In this document: positions 35,162-47,395 of the stretch, piece by piece
How positions within the stretch are numbered: the stretch's first letter is position 1
How the letters are laid out: every line of letters starts with the position of its first letter
Assembly (NCBI GenBank): GCA_963755085.1
Contig: CAVWIN010000007.1
Location: 62,001 to 126,000 of the forward strand
DNA from: JACVRM01 sp963755085
GTDB lineage: Bacteria; Actinomycetota; Thermoleophilia; Gaiellales; Gaiellaceae
Length of the DNA stretch: 64,000 nt
Direction of reading: 5' to 3'
The notes under the pieces: generated by a model
Databases searched by the model: none
Told to the model about the DNA's origin: nothing
Seen by the model: the letters and a program-made list of their open reading frames with translations, nothing else
Position numbers and translations under genes: made by a program

Positions 35162-35163
35162 GC

Positions 35164-37745
<2,582 letters not shown>

Positions 37746-37749
<4 letters not shown>

Positions 37750-39017
37750 TCGTGACCTCGCTCGACCCCGTCCGCATCGTCGGGGACATCTGGGTCGACG
37801 GAGGGCGCGTCGCCGCACCCGGAACGGGAACGCGGCTGGACGCCGAGGGCCTGCTCGCCGTGCCCGGCAACGTCTGCGCGCATACCCACCTCTACTCGGC
37901 GCTCGCGCGCGGGATGCCGTACGCGCTCGCCCCGCCGCGCGACTTCGTCGAGATCCTCCAGCGCATCTGGTGGCGGCTCGACCGCGCGCTCGACGAGGAG
38001 TCCATCCGCGCCTCCGCGCTCGTCGGTGGCCTGGAAGCGCTCCTGTCCGGAACGACCACGCTCGTCGACCACCACGCCTCGCCGAACGCGATCGACGGCT
38101 CGCTCGACGTGATCGCCGGCGCACTCGGCCCGCTGGGCGTCCGCGCGGTCCTCTGCTACGAGACGAGCGATCGCGACGGCGCCGAGCGCGCGGGGGCCGG
38201 GCTCGCGGAGAACCGCCGCTTCCTCGAGCGGGTCGCGCGCGAGGAGCCGCCGCTCGTCCGCGGCCTCGTCGGCGCGCACGCCTCCTTCACGCTCTCCGAC
38301 GACACGCTCGCCGCGTGCGCGGAGCTGGCACACGGGTCCGGGGCCGGGATGCACGTCCACGCAGCTGAGGACGCGGCGGACGCGAGCGCGGTCGACCGCC
38401 TCGTCGCCGCCGGCGCGCTCGACGAGCGCACGCTCCTGGCGCACGGCGTCCACCTGGGGCGCGGCGAGCTCGCCGCCGTGCGCGAGGCCCACGCGACGGT
38501 CGCGCACAACGCGCGCTCGAACATGAACAACCACGTCGGCCACGCCCCGGTCGAGGCCCTGAACGGCCGCCTTGCGCTCGGCACCGACGGGATCGGCTCG
38601 GACATGTTCGAGGAGTCGCGCACCGCCTACTTCCGGCTGCGCGAGGCGGATGCCGCGGCCGCCGCCGGGTGGGCGCTCGCCCACCTGGCCGCGTCGGCAC
38701 GCCTCGCCGGGCGCATCTTCGACGAGCCGCTGCTCGGCACGCTCGAGCCAGGCGCGCCGGCCGACCTCGCCGTCCTCGACTACGTCCCGCCGGCGCCGCT
38801 CGACGAGGCGAGCCTCGCCGGCCACTGGATCTTCGGGCTCTCGGCGCGCCACGTCCGCCACGTCATGGTCGGCGGCGAGTGGGTCGTCCGCGACCGCCGC
38901 CTCGCACTCGCCGACCAAGACGAGCTCGCGGCGCAGGCGCGCGCGGAGGCGGCGCGGCTCTGGCGCCGCCTCGACGAGATCCCCGCCCACACCTTCGAGC
39001 CGATTGGACCCCGCTGA
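37746..39017 (+). CDS. ssnA: SsnA-like amidohydrolase/deaminase
   Basis: A 423-residue amidohydrolase of the TRZ/ATZ-SsnA group, typically deaminating guanine-type or related ring compounds. The N-terminal metal pair is in CAHTHLYSALARGMP; a GTTTLVDHHASP segment follows; further metal ligands lie in MHVHAAED, LLAHGVHL and ALGTDGIGSDMFEE. The composite-domain end GAPADLAVLDY is typical. E. coli ssnA lies in the same kind of cluster with xdhD and ygeW, which supports the name. ATGA overlap with the hydroxylase and TGATG with the LLM gene show it belongs to the operon. Confidence 0.85.
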
Positions 39018-40021
39018 TGGAACGCGTCGCGCTGTATCTCCAGGACAAGCACCCGATCCGCGACGGCATGCGCTACGCGCAGCTCGCCGAGGAGGCCGGC
39101 TTCGAGGCCGTGTGGCAGGCCGAGAGCCGGCTCGTCCGTGAGGCGACCGTCCCCATGGCGGCATACGCGGCCGTGACGGAGCGGATCGCCATCGGCAGCG
39201 GCGTCGTCAACACGTGGACGCGCAACGTCGGCCTGCTCGCCGCGACCTTCTCGACGCTCGACGACCTCGCCCCCGGCCGGGTCAAGCTCGGCCTCGGCGC
39301 CTGGTGGGACCCGCTCGCCGCCAAGGTCGGCATCGAACGCCGCCGCACACTCACCTGCATGCGCGAGACCGTCGAGGCGACCCGCCGGCTCCTCGCCATG
39401 GAGCGCGTCACCTACCACGGCGAGTTCGTACACCTGGACGACGTCGAGATCGACATCGTGCACGGCGACCGCTCGCCGAAGCACGTGCCGGTGTACATCG
39501 GCGCGACGGCGATGCGCATGATGGAGCTCGCCGGCGAGATCGGCGACGGAGTGCTGCTCAACTACCTCGTCGGCCCGGCCTACGACGCCGAGGCGATGGA
39601 GCATCTCGCCGCCGGCGCCGAGCGGGCGGGACGCACCCTCGACGAGGTCGACCGGCCGCAGCTCGTCGTCTGCTCGCTCGACGAGGACCGCTCGCTCGCG
39701 CTCGACCGCGCCCGCGAGCTCGTCGCCCAGTACCTCGGGCAGCAGCCGCACATCATGAAGGCGAGCGGCGTCGACGAGTCGCTGCTGGAGGAGATCGGCC
39801 GCGTCCTGACCTGGCCGGCGACGCCCGAGCAGATCGAGCAGGCGATGACGCTCGTCCCCGACGACGTCGTCCAGCTCATCACCGCGTCGGGGACGCCGGA
39901 CGAGTGCCGGGCCAAGGTGCAGGAGTACGTCGACGCCGGCTGCACCTGTCCAGTGCTCTACCCGCTCGGCGACGACGTGCCGGCGATGATCGACGCGTTC
40001 GCGGCGGTGGCCGTCCCGTGA
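39017..40021 (+). CDS. LLM-class F420/FMN-dependent oxidoreductase
   Basis: A 334-residue luciferase-like TIM-barrel flavin/F420 enzyme. Family features are GMRYAQLAEEAGFEAVWQAE, TERIAIGSGVVNTWTRNVGLLA, LAPGRVKLGLGAWWDP and the C-terminal ASGTPDECRAKVQEYVDAGC. The reaction is unknown; family members reduce or oxygenate substrates with F420H2 or FMNH2, and one (RutA) opens pyrimidine rings. Its place between a deaminase and a xanthine-dehydrogenase-type enzyme raises the possibility that it reduces or opens a purine-derived ring, which would differ from known anaerobic routes. One-base overlap upstream, 4-base overlap downstream. Confidence 0.85.
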   Translation: MERVALYLQDKHPIRDGMRYAQLAEEAGFEAVWQAESRLVREATVPMAAYAAVTERIAIGSGVVNTWTRNVGLLAATFSTLDDLAPGRVKLGLGAWWDPLAAKVGIERRRTLTCMRETVEATRRLLAMERVTYHGEFVHLDDVEIDIVHGDRSPKHVPVYIGATAMRMMELAGEIGDGVLLNYLVGPAYDAEAMEHLAAGAERAGRTLDEVDRPQLVVCSLDEDRSLALDRARELVAQYLGQQPHIMKASGVDESLLEEIGRVLTWPATPEQIEQAMTLVPDDVVQLITASGTPDECRAKVQEYVDAGCTCPVLYPLGDDVPAMIDAFAAVAVP

Positions 40022-40863
40022 ACGCCGTCGTCCCGCGCACGCTCGACGAGGCGCTCGAGGCGCGCGCTGCGCACCCCGAGCTCGTGCCGGTCGCCGGCGG
40101 CACCGACCTGATGGTCGCGCTCAACGCCGGCCGCCTGCGGCCGCCGGGGCTGCTCGACCTCTCGCACGTCGAGGAGCTGCGCGGCTGGCGCCGCGACGAC
40201 GGCACCGTCTTCGTCGGCGCCGGGATGACCTTCGCGCGCATCGCCCGCGAGCTCGGCGAGTTCCGGCCGTTGGCCGACGCCGCGCGCTCCGTCGGCTCGC
40301 CGCCGATCCGCAACCGCGCCACGATCGGCGGGAACCTGGGGACAGCCTCGCCGGCCGGCGACAGCATCCCCGTGCTCGCCGCCTACGACGCGGACGTCGT
40401 GGTGCGCTCGCGCGTGCGCGAGCAGCGCCTGGCCTGGGACTTCTTCCTCGAGGGCCCGAAGCGCACCGCGCTCGCGCCGGACGAGCTGATCGTCGGCGTC
40501 GAATGGCGCGCGGTCGCGGCGCCCGGCTCGTTCACGAAGGTCGGGACGCGGAACGCGATGGTGATCGCGATCGCGGGCGCCTGCCTGCAGCTCGAGCCGC
40601 GGGGCGTCCGCCTCGCGCTCGGCTCGGTCGCGCCGACCGTGGTCCGGGCGCCCTGCGCGGAGGCCTACGCGGCCGACGTGATCGACTGGGACGACCCCGA
40701 GCGGCCGCTCGCCGCAGCGCATGTCGGGGCGTTCGGCCGGCTCGCAGCCGAGGCGGCGCAGCCGATCGACGACGTCCGCGGCTCGGCGACCTACCGGCGC
40801 CACGCCGTGGGGGTGCTCGCCAGGCGCCTGCTCGCGCAGGCGCTCGAGGAGCGGCGATGCTGA
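40018..40863 (+). CDS. xanthine dehydrogenase family, FAD-binding subunit
   Basis: A 281-residue FAD-binding subunit of the CoxM/XdhB type. The FAD motifs are PVAGGTDLMVALNAG and IRNRATIGGNLGTASPAGDS, the latter holding the flavin phosphate. It links the iron-sulfur subunit to NAD or another acceptor. GTG start with a GTGA overlap; its stop lies 7 nt inside the [2Fe-2S] subunit gene. This and the next two genes form a classic three-subunit molybdenum hydroxylase, separate from the fused enzyme upstream. Confidence 0.9.
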   Translation: MNAVVPRTLDEALEARAAHPELVPVAGGTDLMVALNAGRLRPPGLLDLSHVEELRGWRRDDGTVFVGAGMTFARIARELGEFRPLADAARSVGSPPIRNRATIGGNLGTASPAGDSIPVLAAYDADVVVRSRVREQRLAWDFFLEGPKRTALAPDELIVGVEWRAVAAPGSFTKVGTRNAMVIAIAGACLQLEPRGVRLALGSVAPTVVRAPCAEAYAADVIDWDDPERPLAAAHVGAFGRLAAEAAQPIDDVRGSATYRRHAVGVLARRLLAQALEERRC

Positions 40864-41315
40864 TCCGGCCCGTGGTCAACGGCGTCGAGCGGCAGGTCGA
40901 GATCACGCCCGCCGCGAGCCTGCTCGTGCTGCTCCGCGACGGCCTCGGCCTGCTCGGCGCCAAGAACGCCTGCGAGCAGGGCGAGTGCGGCTCGTGCACG
41001 GTCTGGCTCGACGGCGAGGTCGTCTGCGCGTGCCTCGTGCCCGCCGTCCAGGCGGACGGCGCCGACATCCGCACGATCGAGTCGCTCGCCAACGGCCGCC
41101 TGCACGCTGTGCAGGAGGCGTTCCTGCGCGCAGGCGCCGTGCAGTGCGGGTTCTGCACGCCCGGGATGCTCGTCGCCGCAGCGGACCTGCTTGCGCACGA
41201 ACCGGACCCCGGCGATGCCGCGATCCGCGAGGCGCTCGCAGGCAACCTCTGCCGCTGCACCGGCTACGCGAAGATCGTCGCCGCCGTCCACCTCGCCGCG
41301 GAGGAGCTGTCGTGA
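40857..41315 (+). CDS. xanthine dehydrogenase family, [2Fe-2S] subunit
   Basis: A 152-residue two-cluster ferredoxin-like subunit. The plant-type cluster motif is NACEQGECGSCTVWLDGE and the second cluster has QCGFCTPGM and NLCRCTGYAKI. It transfers electrons from the molybdenum site to FAD. Full length for the family (about 150-160 residues). It overlaps its neighbours by 7 and 4 nt. Confidence 0.93.
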   Translation: MLIRPVVNGVERQVEITPAASLLVLLRDGLGLLGAKNACEQGECGSCTVWLDGEVVCACLVPAVQADGADIRTIESLANGRLHAVQEAFLRAGAVQCGFCTPGMLVAAADLLAHEPDPGDAAIREALAGNLCRCTGYAKIVAAVHLAAEELS

Positions 41316-43510
41316 TCGCGGCCCGCGGCGGGGTCGGCGAGCGCGCGCGGCGCGTCGACGGCGAGCCGAAGGTGCGCGGCACGTTCCTCTACGGCAGCGA
41401 CCTGACCGCACCGTCGATGCTCTGGGGCGCCACCGTGCGCAGCCCGCACCCCTCGGCGCGCATCCTGCGCGTCGACGTGTCCCGGGCGCGCGCGCTCGAC
41501 GGGGTGGCGGCGGTGCTGACCGCCGCCGACCTGCCCGGCCGGACCACGTTCGGCCTCGAATTCTGCGACCAGCCTGTGCTCGCCGGGGACGTCGTCCGCT
41601 ACGCCGGCGAGCCGGTCGCCGTCGTCGCCGCGGAGACGGCGGAGCGGGCGCGGGCAGCCGCGGCGGCGGTCCGGGTCGAGTACGAGCCGCTCCCCGCCGT
41701 GACGGACATGGAGGCCGCGCTCGAGCCGGACGCAACGCAGGTGCACGAGTTCGGCAACGTCCTGCGCCACGTCCACATCGAGCGCGGCGATCTCCACCCG
41801 GACGCGGAGGTCTGGGTCGAGGGCTACTACGTGACCGCGATGCAGGACCAGGCGGCGCTCGGCCCCGAGGGCGGCCTGGCCGTCCCGGACGGCGACGGTG
41901 GCGTGGACATCTACGCCGTCTCCCAGTGGCTGCACGTCGACCGGCAGCAGATCGCGCCGTGTCTCGGCCTGCCCGAGGAAAAGGTGCGGCTCACCCTCGC
42001 GGGCGTCGGCGGCGCCTTCGGCTCGCGCGAGGACCTGCACATGCAGCTCCACGCCGCGCTCCTCGCCCGGGCCACCGGGCGCCCGGTGAAGATCGCCTAC
42101 GGGCGCGAGGAGTCGTTCCACGGCCACGTGCACCGGCATCCGTCCCGCGTCTGGATCCGCTACGGCGCGACCCGCGACGGCCGGCTCGTCGCCGCGGACG
42201 TTCGGCTGCTGCTCGACGGCGGCGCATACGCCTCCTCGTCGCCGGCCGTGCTCGCCAACGCGTCCACGTTCGCCGCGGGGCCGTACGAGATCCCGAACGT
42301 GCACGTCGAGGGGACAGTCGTCTACACCAACAACCCGCCGTGCGGGGCGATGCGCGGGTTCGGCGCGCCGCAGGTGTGCTTCGCCTACGAGTCGGCCATG
42401 GACGCGCTCGCGGCGAAGCTCGGCATCGACCCGGTCGACCTGCGCCTGCGCAATGTGCTGCACACCGGGTCGGTGCTGCCGACCGGGCAAGTCGTCACGG
42501 GCAGCGCGCCGGTGCGCGAGGTGATCGAGCGCTGCCTGGCGATCCCGCTTCCGGAAGGCGACGGCGTCGGCTTCGCCGTCGGCTACAAGAACGTCGCGTA
42601 CAGCGAGGGGTTCGACGACGCCGCCGAGGCGACCGTCACCCTCCTTCCCGGCGCGGCGACGGTGCGGACGGCCGCGGTCGACTACGGCCAGGGGCTCTAC
42701 ACGGTGCTCGCGCAGATCGTGCGCACCGAGCTCGGCGTCGGCGACGTCTCGTTCGAGCCGGCGACCACGGACAGCGGCTCGGCCGGCTCGACCTCGGCGT
42801 CGCGCCAGACGACGATGACGGGCGGCGCCGTGCTCGGCGCCTGCCGCGAGATCCGTGCCGCACTCGACGAGGGCGCCGAGCCGCCGCTCGCGCGGACGCA
42901 CACGTACCACCACCGGCCGACCACCGGCTTCGACGAGCACGGGCAGGGCGATATCCACGTCGCGCTGTCGTTCGCCGCCGAGCGCGCGGTCGTGGAGGTC
43001 GACGAGGAGCTCGGCCTGGCGCGCGTCGTCGCGATCGCGGCCGTGCAGGACGCCGGCCGCGTGTTGAACCCGGACGGCGCCGAGGGCCAGGTCGAGGGCG
43101 GCACCGCGATAGGCCTCGGCTTCGCGCTCACGGAGCAGGTCCAGCTCGACGGCGGCGTCATCCGGAACCCGTCGTTCACCGACTACCTGGTCCCGACCAT
43201 CCTCGACGTCCCGCCGATCGTCACCGAGTTCGTCGAGGAGCCCGAGCCGGAAGGCCCGTACGGCGCCAAGGGCATCGGCGAGCTCGCCACCGTGGTCGCG
43301 GCACCCGCGATCGTGGCCGCACTGCGCAACGCGACCGGCCGCGAGCTGAACGCGCTCCCGGTGACGCCGGACGACCTGGCCGGCCTGCGCGGCCCGCGCC
43401 TCACCGCCGGCCGACCGCAGATCCCGAAGGTGGAGGGCCAGGAAGCCATCCCCGAGCGCCACGGCCTCGGGCTCGGACAACAGCAACTGATGAAAGCGAG
43501 GAAACCATGA
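41312..43510 (+). CDS. xanthine dehydrogenase family, molybdopterin-binding subunit
   Basis: A 732-residue molybdenum subunit of the XDH/CO-dehydrogenase superfamily. Motifs in order: RRVDGEPKVRGTFLYGSD, RYAGEPVAVVAAET, GGAFGSREDLHMQ, NNPPCGAMRGFGAPQ, SASRQTTMTGGA and EGPYGAKGIGEL with the catalytic Glu. No CO-dehydrogenase active-site Cys loop is apparent, so a purine or heterocycle substrate fits better. It needs a pyranopterin cofactor matured elsewhere. ATGA overlap with ygeW downstream. Confidence 0.9.
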   Translation: MIAARGGVGERARRVDGEPKVRGTFLYGSDLTAPSMLWGATVRSPHPSARILRVDVSRARALDGVAAVLTAADLPGRTTFGLEFCDQPVLAGDVVRYAGEPVAVVAAETAERARAAAAAVRVEYEPLPAVTDMEAALEPDATQVHEFGNVLRHVHIERGDLHPDAEVWVEGYYVTAMQDQAALGPEGGLAVPDGDGGVDIYAVSQWLHVDRQQIAPCLGLPEEKVRLTLAGVGGAFGSREDLHMQLHAALLARATGRPVKIAYGREESFHGHVHRHPSRVWIRYGATRDGRLVAADVRLLLDGGAYASSSPAVLANASTFAAGPYEIPNVHVEGTVVYTNNPPCGAMRGFGAPQVCFAYESAMDALAAKLGIDPVDLRLRNVLHTGSVLPTGQVVTGSAPVREVIERCLAIPLPEGDGVGFAVGYKNVAYSEGFDDAAEATVTLLPGAATVRTAAVDYGQGLYTVLAQIVRTELGVGDVSFEPATTDSGSAGSTSASRQTTMTGGAVLGACREIRAALDEGAEPPLARTHTYHHRPTTGFDEHGQGDIHVALSFAAERAVVEVDEELGLARVVAIAAVQDAGRVLNPDGAEGQVEGGTAIGLGFALTEQVQLDGGVIRNPSFTDYLVPTILDVPPIVTEFVEEPEPEGPYGAKGIGELATVVAAPAIVAALRNATGRELNALPVTPDDLAGLRGPRLTAGRPQIPKVEGQEAIPERHGLGLGQQQLMKARKP

Positions 43511-44520
43511 GCACGGCCGTCGGCATCAACCGCTCCCAGCTGACCGGGCGCGACTTCATCGAGACGCTCGACTGGTCGGTCGAGGAGATCGACGAGACGC
43601 TCGCCGTCGCGGACGAGCTGAAGGACGCCCGCCGCCGGGGAGAGCCGCACCGGCTCCTGTCCGACAAGACGATCTACCTCCTCTTCCTCGACCGTTCGAC
43701 GCGCACCAGGAACGCGTTCGAGACGGGGATGACCCAGCTGGGCGGCCACGCCGTCTTCCTCGACGCCGACAAGACCCAGGTCTCGCACGGGGAGACGCCG
43801 CAGGATACGGCGCTGACGCTGTCCCGCTACGGCGAGGGCATCGCGATCCGCCACGACCTCGTCCCGGGCGAGGGCAACGCGTGGATGCGCGAAATCGCGC
43901 GCTGGGCCGACATCCCGGTGATCAACATGCAGTGCGACATCGACCACCCGACGCAGACGCTCGCCGACCTGATGACGCTCCGCGAGCATCGTGGGCACGA
44001 GCTCCACGGCCTACGCGTGGCCGTGTCGTGGGCCTACACGCCGTCGTACGCGAAGCCGCTGTCGGTCCCGCAGGGGCTCGCGATGCTGCTGCCGCGCTTC
44101 GGCATGGACGTCGTGCTCGCGCACCCGCCGGGGTTCGAGCTCATGCCCGAGACGGTGAGCCGTGCCAAGGCGGCGGCCGCCGAGGGCGGCGGCTCGCTCA
44201 CGTTCGTCGACTCGATGGAGGAGGCCTTCACGGACGCCGACGTCGTCTACCCGAAGTCGTGGGGATCGCTCGACGCGTTCGCCGAGGGCTCCGCGGCGCT
44301 GGCCGACTCGGCGAGGTTCGAGGGCTGGATCTGCGACGAGCAGCGGCTCGCGCTGGCGAAGCCGGACGTGCTGTACATGCACTGCCTGCCGGCCGACCGC
44401 GGCCGCGAGGTGACCGACGCGGTCATCGACGGCCCGCACTCGGTCGTCTGGGACGAGGCCGAGAACCGGATGCATACGGCCAAGGCGCTGATGGCGCTGA
44501 CGATGGGCGGGTACGCGTGA
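43507..44520 (+). CDS. ygeW: knotted carbamoyltransferase YgeW
   Basis: A 337-residue carbamoyltransferase of the YgeW type. The carbamoyl-phosphate site shows FLDRSTRTRNAF, GIAIRHD and DIDHPTQTLADLMT. The SWAYTPSYAKPLSVPQG stretch marks the knotted subfamily and replaces the ornithine/aspartate loops; the end has MHCLPADRGREVTDAV. YgeW's physiological second substrate is not settled; in purine-degradation clusters it is thought to work in the carbamoyl-phosphate-yielding direction. Coupled to carbamate kinase by a GTGA overlap, which favours ATP formation from its product. Confidence 0.92.
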   Translation: MSTAVGINRSQLTGRDFIETLDWSVEEIDETLAVADELKDARRRGEPHRLLSDKTIYLLFLDRSTRTRNAFETGMTQLGGHAVFLDADKTQVSHGETPQDTALTLSRYGEGIAIRHDLVPGEGNAWMREIARWADIPVINMQCDIDHPTQTLADLMTLREHRGHELHGLRVAVSWAYTPSYAKPLSVPQGLAMLLPRFGMDVVLAHPPGFELMPETVSRAKAAAAEGGGSLTFVDSMEEAFTDADVVYPKSWGSLDAFAEGSAALADSARFEGWICDEQRLALAKPDVLYMHCLPADRGREVTDAVIDGPHSVVWDEAENRMHTAKALMALTMGGYA

Positions 44521-45465
44521 GGCGGCGGGCGGTCGTCGCGATCGGCGGCAACTCGCTGATCCGCGACAAGCAGCACCAGACGGTTCGCGACCAGTACGTC
44601 GCGGCCGGCGAGACCTGCTGGCACATCGCCTCGATGATCACCGACGGCTGGGACGTGGCCATCGGCCACGGCAACGGCCCGCAGGTCGGCTTCATCCTGC
44701 GCCGCTCGGAGCTCGCGGCCCACGAGCTGCACGAGGTGCCGCTCGACGTCTGCGGCGCCGACAGCCAGGGCGCGATCGGCTACGCGCTCGTGCAGAACCT
44801 GGAGAACGACTTCCAGCGGCTGGGCCTCGACCGGCACGCCGTCGCGGTCGTCACGCAGATGGAGGTGGCCGCCGACGACCCGGCCTTCGCGAGCCCGACG
44901 AAGCCGATCGGCTCGTTCATGGACGAGGCGTCGGCGCTGCGGCGGCGCGACGAGGACGGCTGGGACGTCGTCGAGGACGCGGGGCGAGGGTGGCGGCGGG
45001 TCGTCCCGTCGCCCACCCCGCTCCGGATCGTCGAGGAGGCCGCGATCTGCTCGCTGATGGACGACGGGTTCGTCGTCGTCTCGGTCGGCGGCGGCGGCAT
45101 CCCCGTCGTCGAAGACGCCGCGGGGAACCTGTCCGGCGTCGCCGCGGTCATCGACAAGGACCTGGCGAGCGCGCTGCTCGCGACGGTGATCGGCGCCGAG
45201 CTCCTGATGATCACGACCGCCGTCGAGAAGGTCGCGCTCGACTTCGGGACGCCCGAGCAGCGCTGGGTCGACCGGCTGACGCTCCCGGAGGCGAAGGAGC
45301 GGCTCGCCGAAGGCCGGCACTTCGCCGCGGGCAGCATGGGCCCGAAGATCGAGGCGGTGATCGGGTTCCTCGAGCGCGGCGGCGAGACCGCGATCATCAC
45401 CGACCCCGAGAACGTCGAACGCGCGCTCGCCGGCGAGACGGGCACGCCGGATCGTGCGGGGGTAG
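44517..45465 (+). CDS. arcC: carbamate kinase (frameshift at the extreme 3' end)
   Basis: Carbamate kinase, making ATP, ammonia and CO2 from carbamoyl phosphate and ADP. Motifs: VVAIGGNSLI, IGHGNGPQVG, SVGGGGIPVV, VIDKDLASALLA and the C-terminal FAAGSMGPKIEAVIGF. About 310 codons are intact. Near 45447 one extra C turns the expected ending GTRIVRG-stop (TAG at 45463-45465) into a run-on frame that continues to 46856 through sequence antisense to the next gene. I take the shift as an error or a very recent mutation; the catalytic part is complete. GTG start overlaps ygeW. Confidence 0.88.
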
Positions 45466-46787
45466 GCGCCGGCGCCGCGCATCACGAGCTGCGCGACCGC
45501 ACGGCGCCAGGTCGCCGCGACTCCCGCGGCGGTGAGCATCGCGGACGCGAACAGCACGCAGGCGCCCGCCTGCGCGGCACGAGCCTGCTCCCGGCGGCTG
45601 ATGCCGATCGCCAGTACCTCGACACCGGCCGCGAAGGCGACCGCCTCGAGGAGCCCGAGCCGGCGCCGGTAGAGGCCCGACTGCTTCGGGCGGGGGCCGG
45701 GCGGCCACCAGACCCAGAGCGAGAGCGAGAGCAGCTTCCCCACGTGTCCGACGACCACGCCGCCTGCCCAGCCGACGAGCAGCAGGACGACGTAGGCGCT
45801 GACGAGACGCATGCCGCCGATGCCGGCTGCCGCCGCCAGGCCGAGCACGGCAGCCTGGGCGAGGCAGACCGCCCCGACAAGGAGATGCGCGAGCGGCGCT
45901 TCGAGCGGGGCCCGCCGCCGCCGGGCCGTCCGGACCATGAAGGAGCCGAAGCGCGCGAGCGCGACGATCACGGCAACACCGCCGGCGAGCGTCACGGCGC
46001 GGTTCGTCGCGTCGCGATGCCTGCGACCAGCACCCAGAGCCCCGCGACGAGCACCGCCTCCTCGACCGGGAGCGTCCGCGGCGGCGCGGTGGGAGCCTGC
46101 GCCAGCATGGGCGCGAGATTCCGGCCCGACGGTCACGATCAGCAGCGCGATCCACCCGAGGAGCGCGACGTGCAGGTGGATCAGCAGCCAGCGCTCATAG
46201 GACACGCCCCCGAAGGGCGCATCCTGCTCGAAGATCAGCGCGCCCAGGCAGAGCGCGGCGACGACATGCGCGCACGAGAGCGTCACACCCGCGCGGCCGG
46301 CGACGAGCGTGCGTCCACGAGGAGCACGGACGACGAGCGCCAGCAGCTCGGCGAGCACGATCGCGAGACCGCAGGTGACCAGGGCCGCGCCGACCCACAC
46401 GACCTGCTCGGCATCGCGGCCGAGGCCCGACGCGACGAGGAGCCCGCCCGCGAGCAGGGGCAGCGCGACCCACAACGCGCGCTGCGACGGCAGGTCGTTC
46501 CGCAACATGACTGGCAAGAGGTGGAACGACGCGCCGCTCACTGCAAACGGCAGGACGCAGAGCGCGAGCAAGTGGACGGCCAGCACCGGGGCCGGCGCGA
46601 GCGGACGGCCGGCGGCGAGATCGCCGGCCGCGGCAATGGCGGCACAGGTCGCCGCGAGCCAGCCGGCCATGGCCACGGCGAAGTAGGTGGCCAGCAGCGT
46701 GCGGGAGACCGGGCCGCCGACTGCCCGCCGCTCGGAGAGCGGGAGCGCTCGCAACTCGACGATCTGTGGGCGGACGGGCTCACTCAC
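45466..46787 (-). pseudogene. polytopic membrane protein, heme-copper oxidase/NnrS-like features (frameshifted)
   Basis: A hydrophobic protein of about 430 residues with some ten to twelve helices. It starts at a GTG (46785-46787) with SEPVRPQIVELRALPLSER. Motifs include AVSGASFHLLPVMLRNDLP, a LLIHLHVALLGWIALLIVTVG segment whose paired histidines resemble heme-ligand helices of NnrS or heme-copper oxidase-like proteins, and GHVGKLLSLSLWVWWPPG. Frame breaks lie near 46125 and 46000 (the piece NLAPMLAQAPTAPPRTLPVEE is out of frame), and no natural stop is clear: the frame runs on opposite carbamate kinase. Family assignment is tentative; the end given here is approximate. Confidence 0.55.
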
Positions 46788-46870
46788 CGGCGTGAGACAT
46801 ACCGCAACCGGGAGCGGCGGAACCCGCCGGCCGGCAGCGCGGATCCAGTCGTCTAAGCTCGCGCGCTGAC

Positions 46871-47341
46871 GTGTCGCAGGAAGACCTCGCGCTGATCTGC
46901 CACCTGCTGGGCGTCGTCCTCTTCTTCGGCGGCTCGCTCGTCGCGCTCGTTGCGTTCGAGTCTGCGCGCCGCCGCGACCGCACCGGCGACGTCGCCGTGC
47001 TGCTCGGGCTTGCACCCCTCGCCGTCGCGATGGTCGGCATCGGGCTCGGCGTCGTGCTCGTCACCGGCTTCTGGCTGCTGCACGCGAGCGAGCACAGCCT
47101 CGGCGACGGCTGGCTGCTCCTCGCGCTCGGCCTCCTCGCCGTGTCGGCGCTGCTCGGCGCCCTCGGCGGACGTGGCCCCAAGCAGGCGCGGCTGCTCGCC
47201 GAGCGCTCGCCCCACGACGCGCCGCCCTCGGCGGAGCTCCGCCGCCTGCTCGACGACGGCGTCGCGCGCGCCCTCAACATCGCGTCCGGCATCGCAGCGC
47301 TGGGCGTGCTCGTCCTGATGGTCTGGCGCCCGTCGCTCTGA
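46871..47341 (+). CDS. DUF2269-like integral membrane protein
   Basis: A 156-residue protein with four hydrophobic helices (ICHLLGVVLFFGGSLVALVAF first, then LAVAMVGIGLGVVLVTGFWLL, WLLLALGLLAVSALLGAL and IASGIAALGVLVLMVW). The first helix histidine and layout resemble DUF2269 membrane proteins. Function unknown; it lies next to oxidase-like genes. GTG start at 46871, 83 nt from the divergent membrane-protein gene. Confidence 0.7.
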   Translation: MSQEDLALICHLLGVVLFFGGSLVALVAFESARRRDRTGDVAVLLGLAPLAVAMVGIGLGVVLVTGFWLLHASEHSLGDGWLLLALGLLAVSALLGALGGRGPKQARLLAERSPHDAPPSAELRRLLDDGVARALNIASGIAALGVLVLMVWRPSL

Positions 47342-47395
47342 CGCGACACAGCGCCTCGATCGTTATACGATGCGCCGTCGCCCGGAAGGAGACGG

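Noticed and set aside
41312..43510. Aerobic CO dehydrogenase large subunit
   Set aside because: The CoxL active-site Cys loop was not seen and the neighbours are purine-type genes.
43881..46856. 991-codon plus-strand ORF extending beyond carbamate kinase
   Set aside because: Beyond 45465 it is antisense to the membrane-protein gene and charged, repetitive and motif-free; explained by one extra base.
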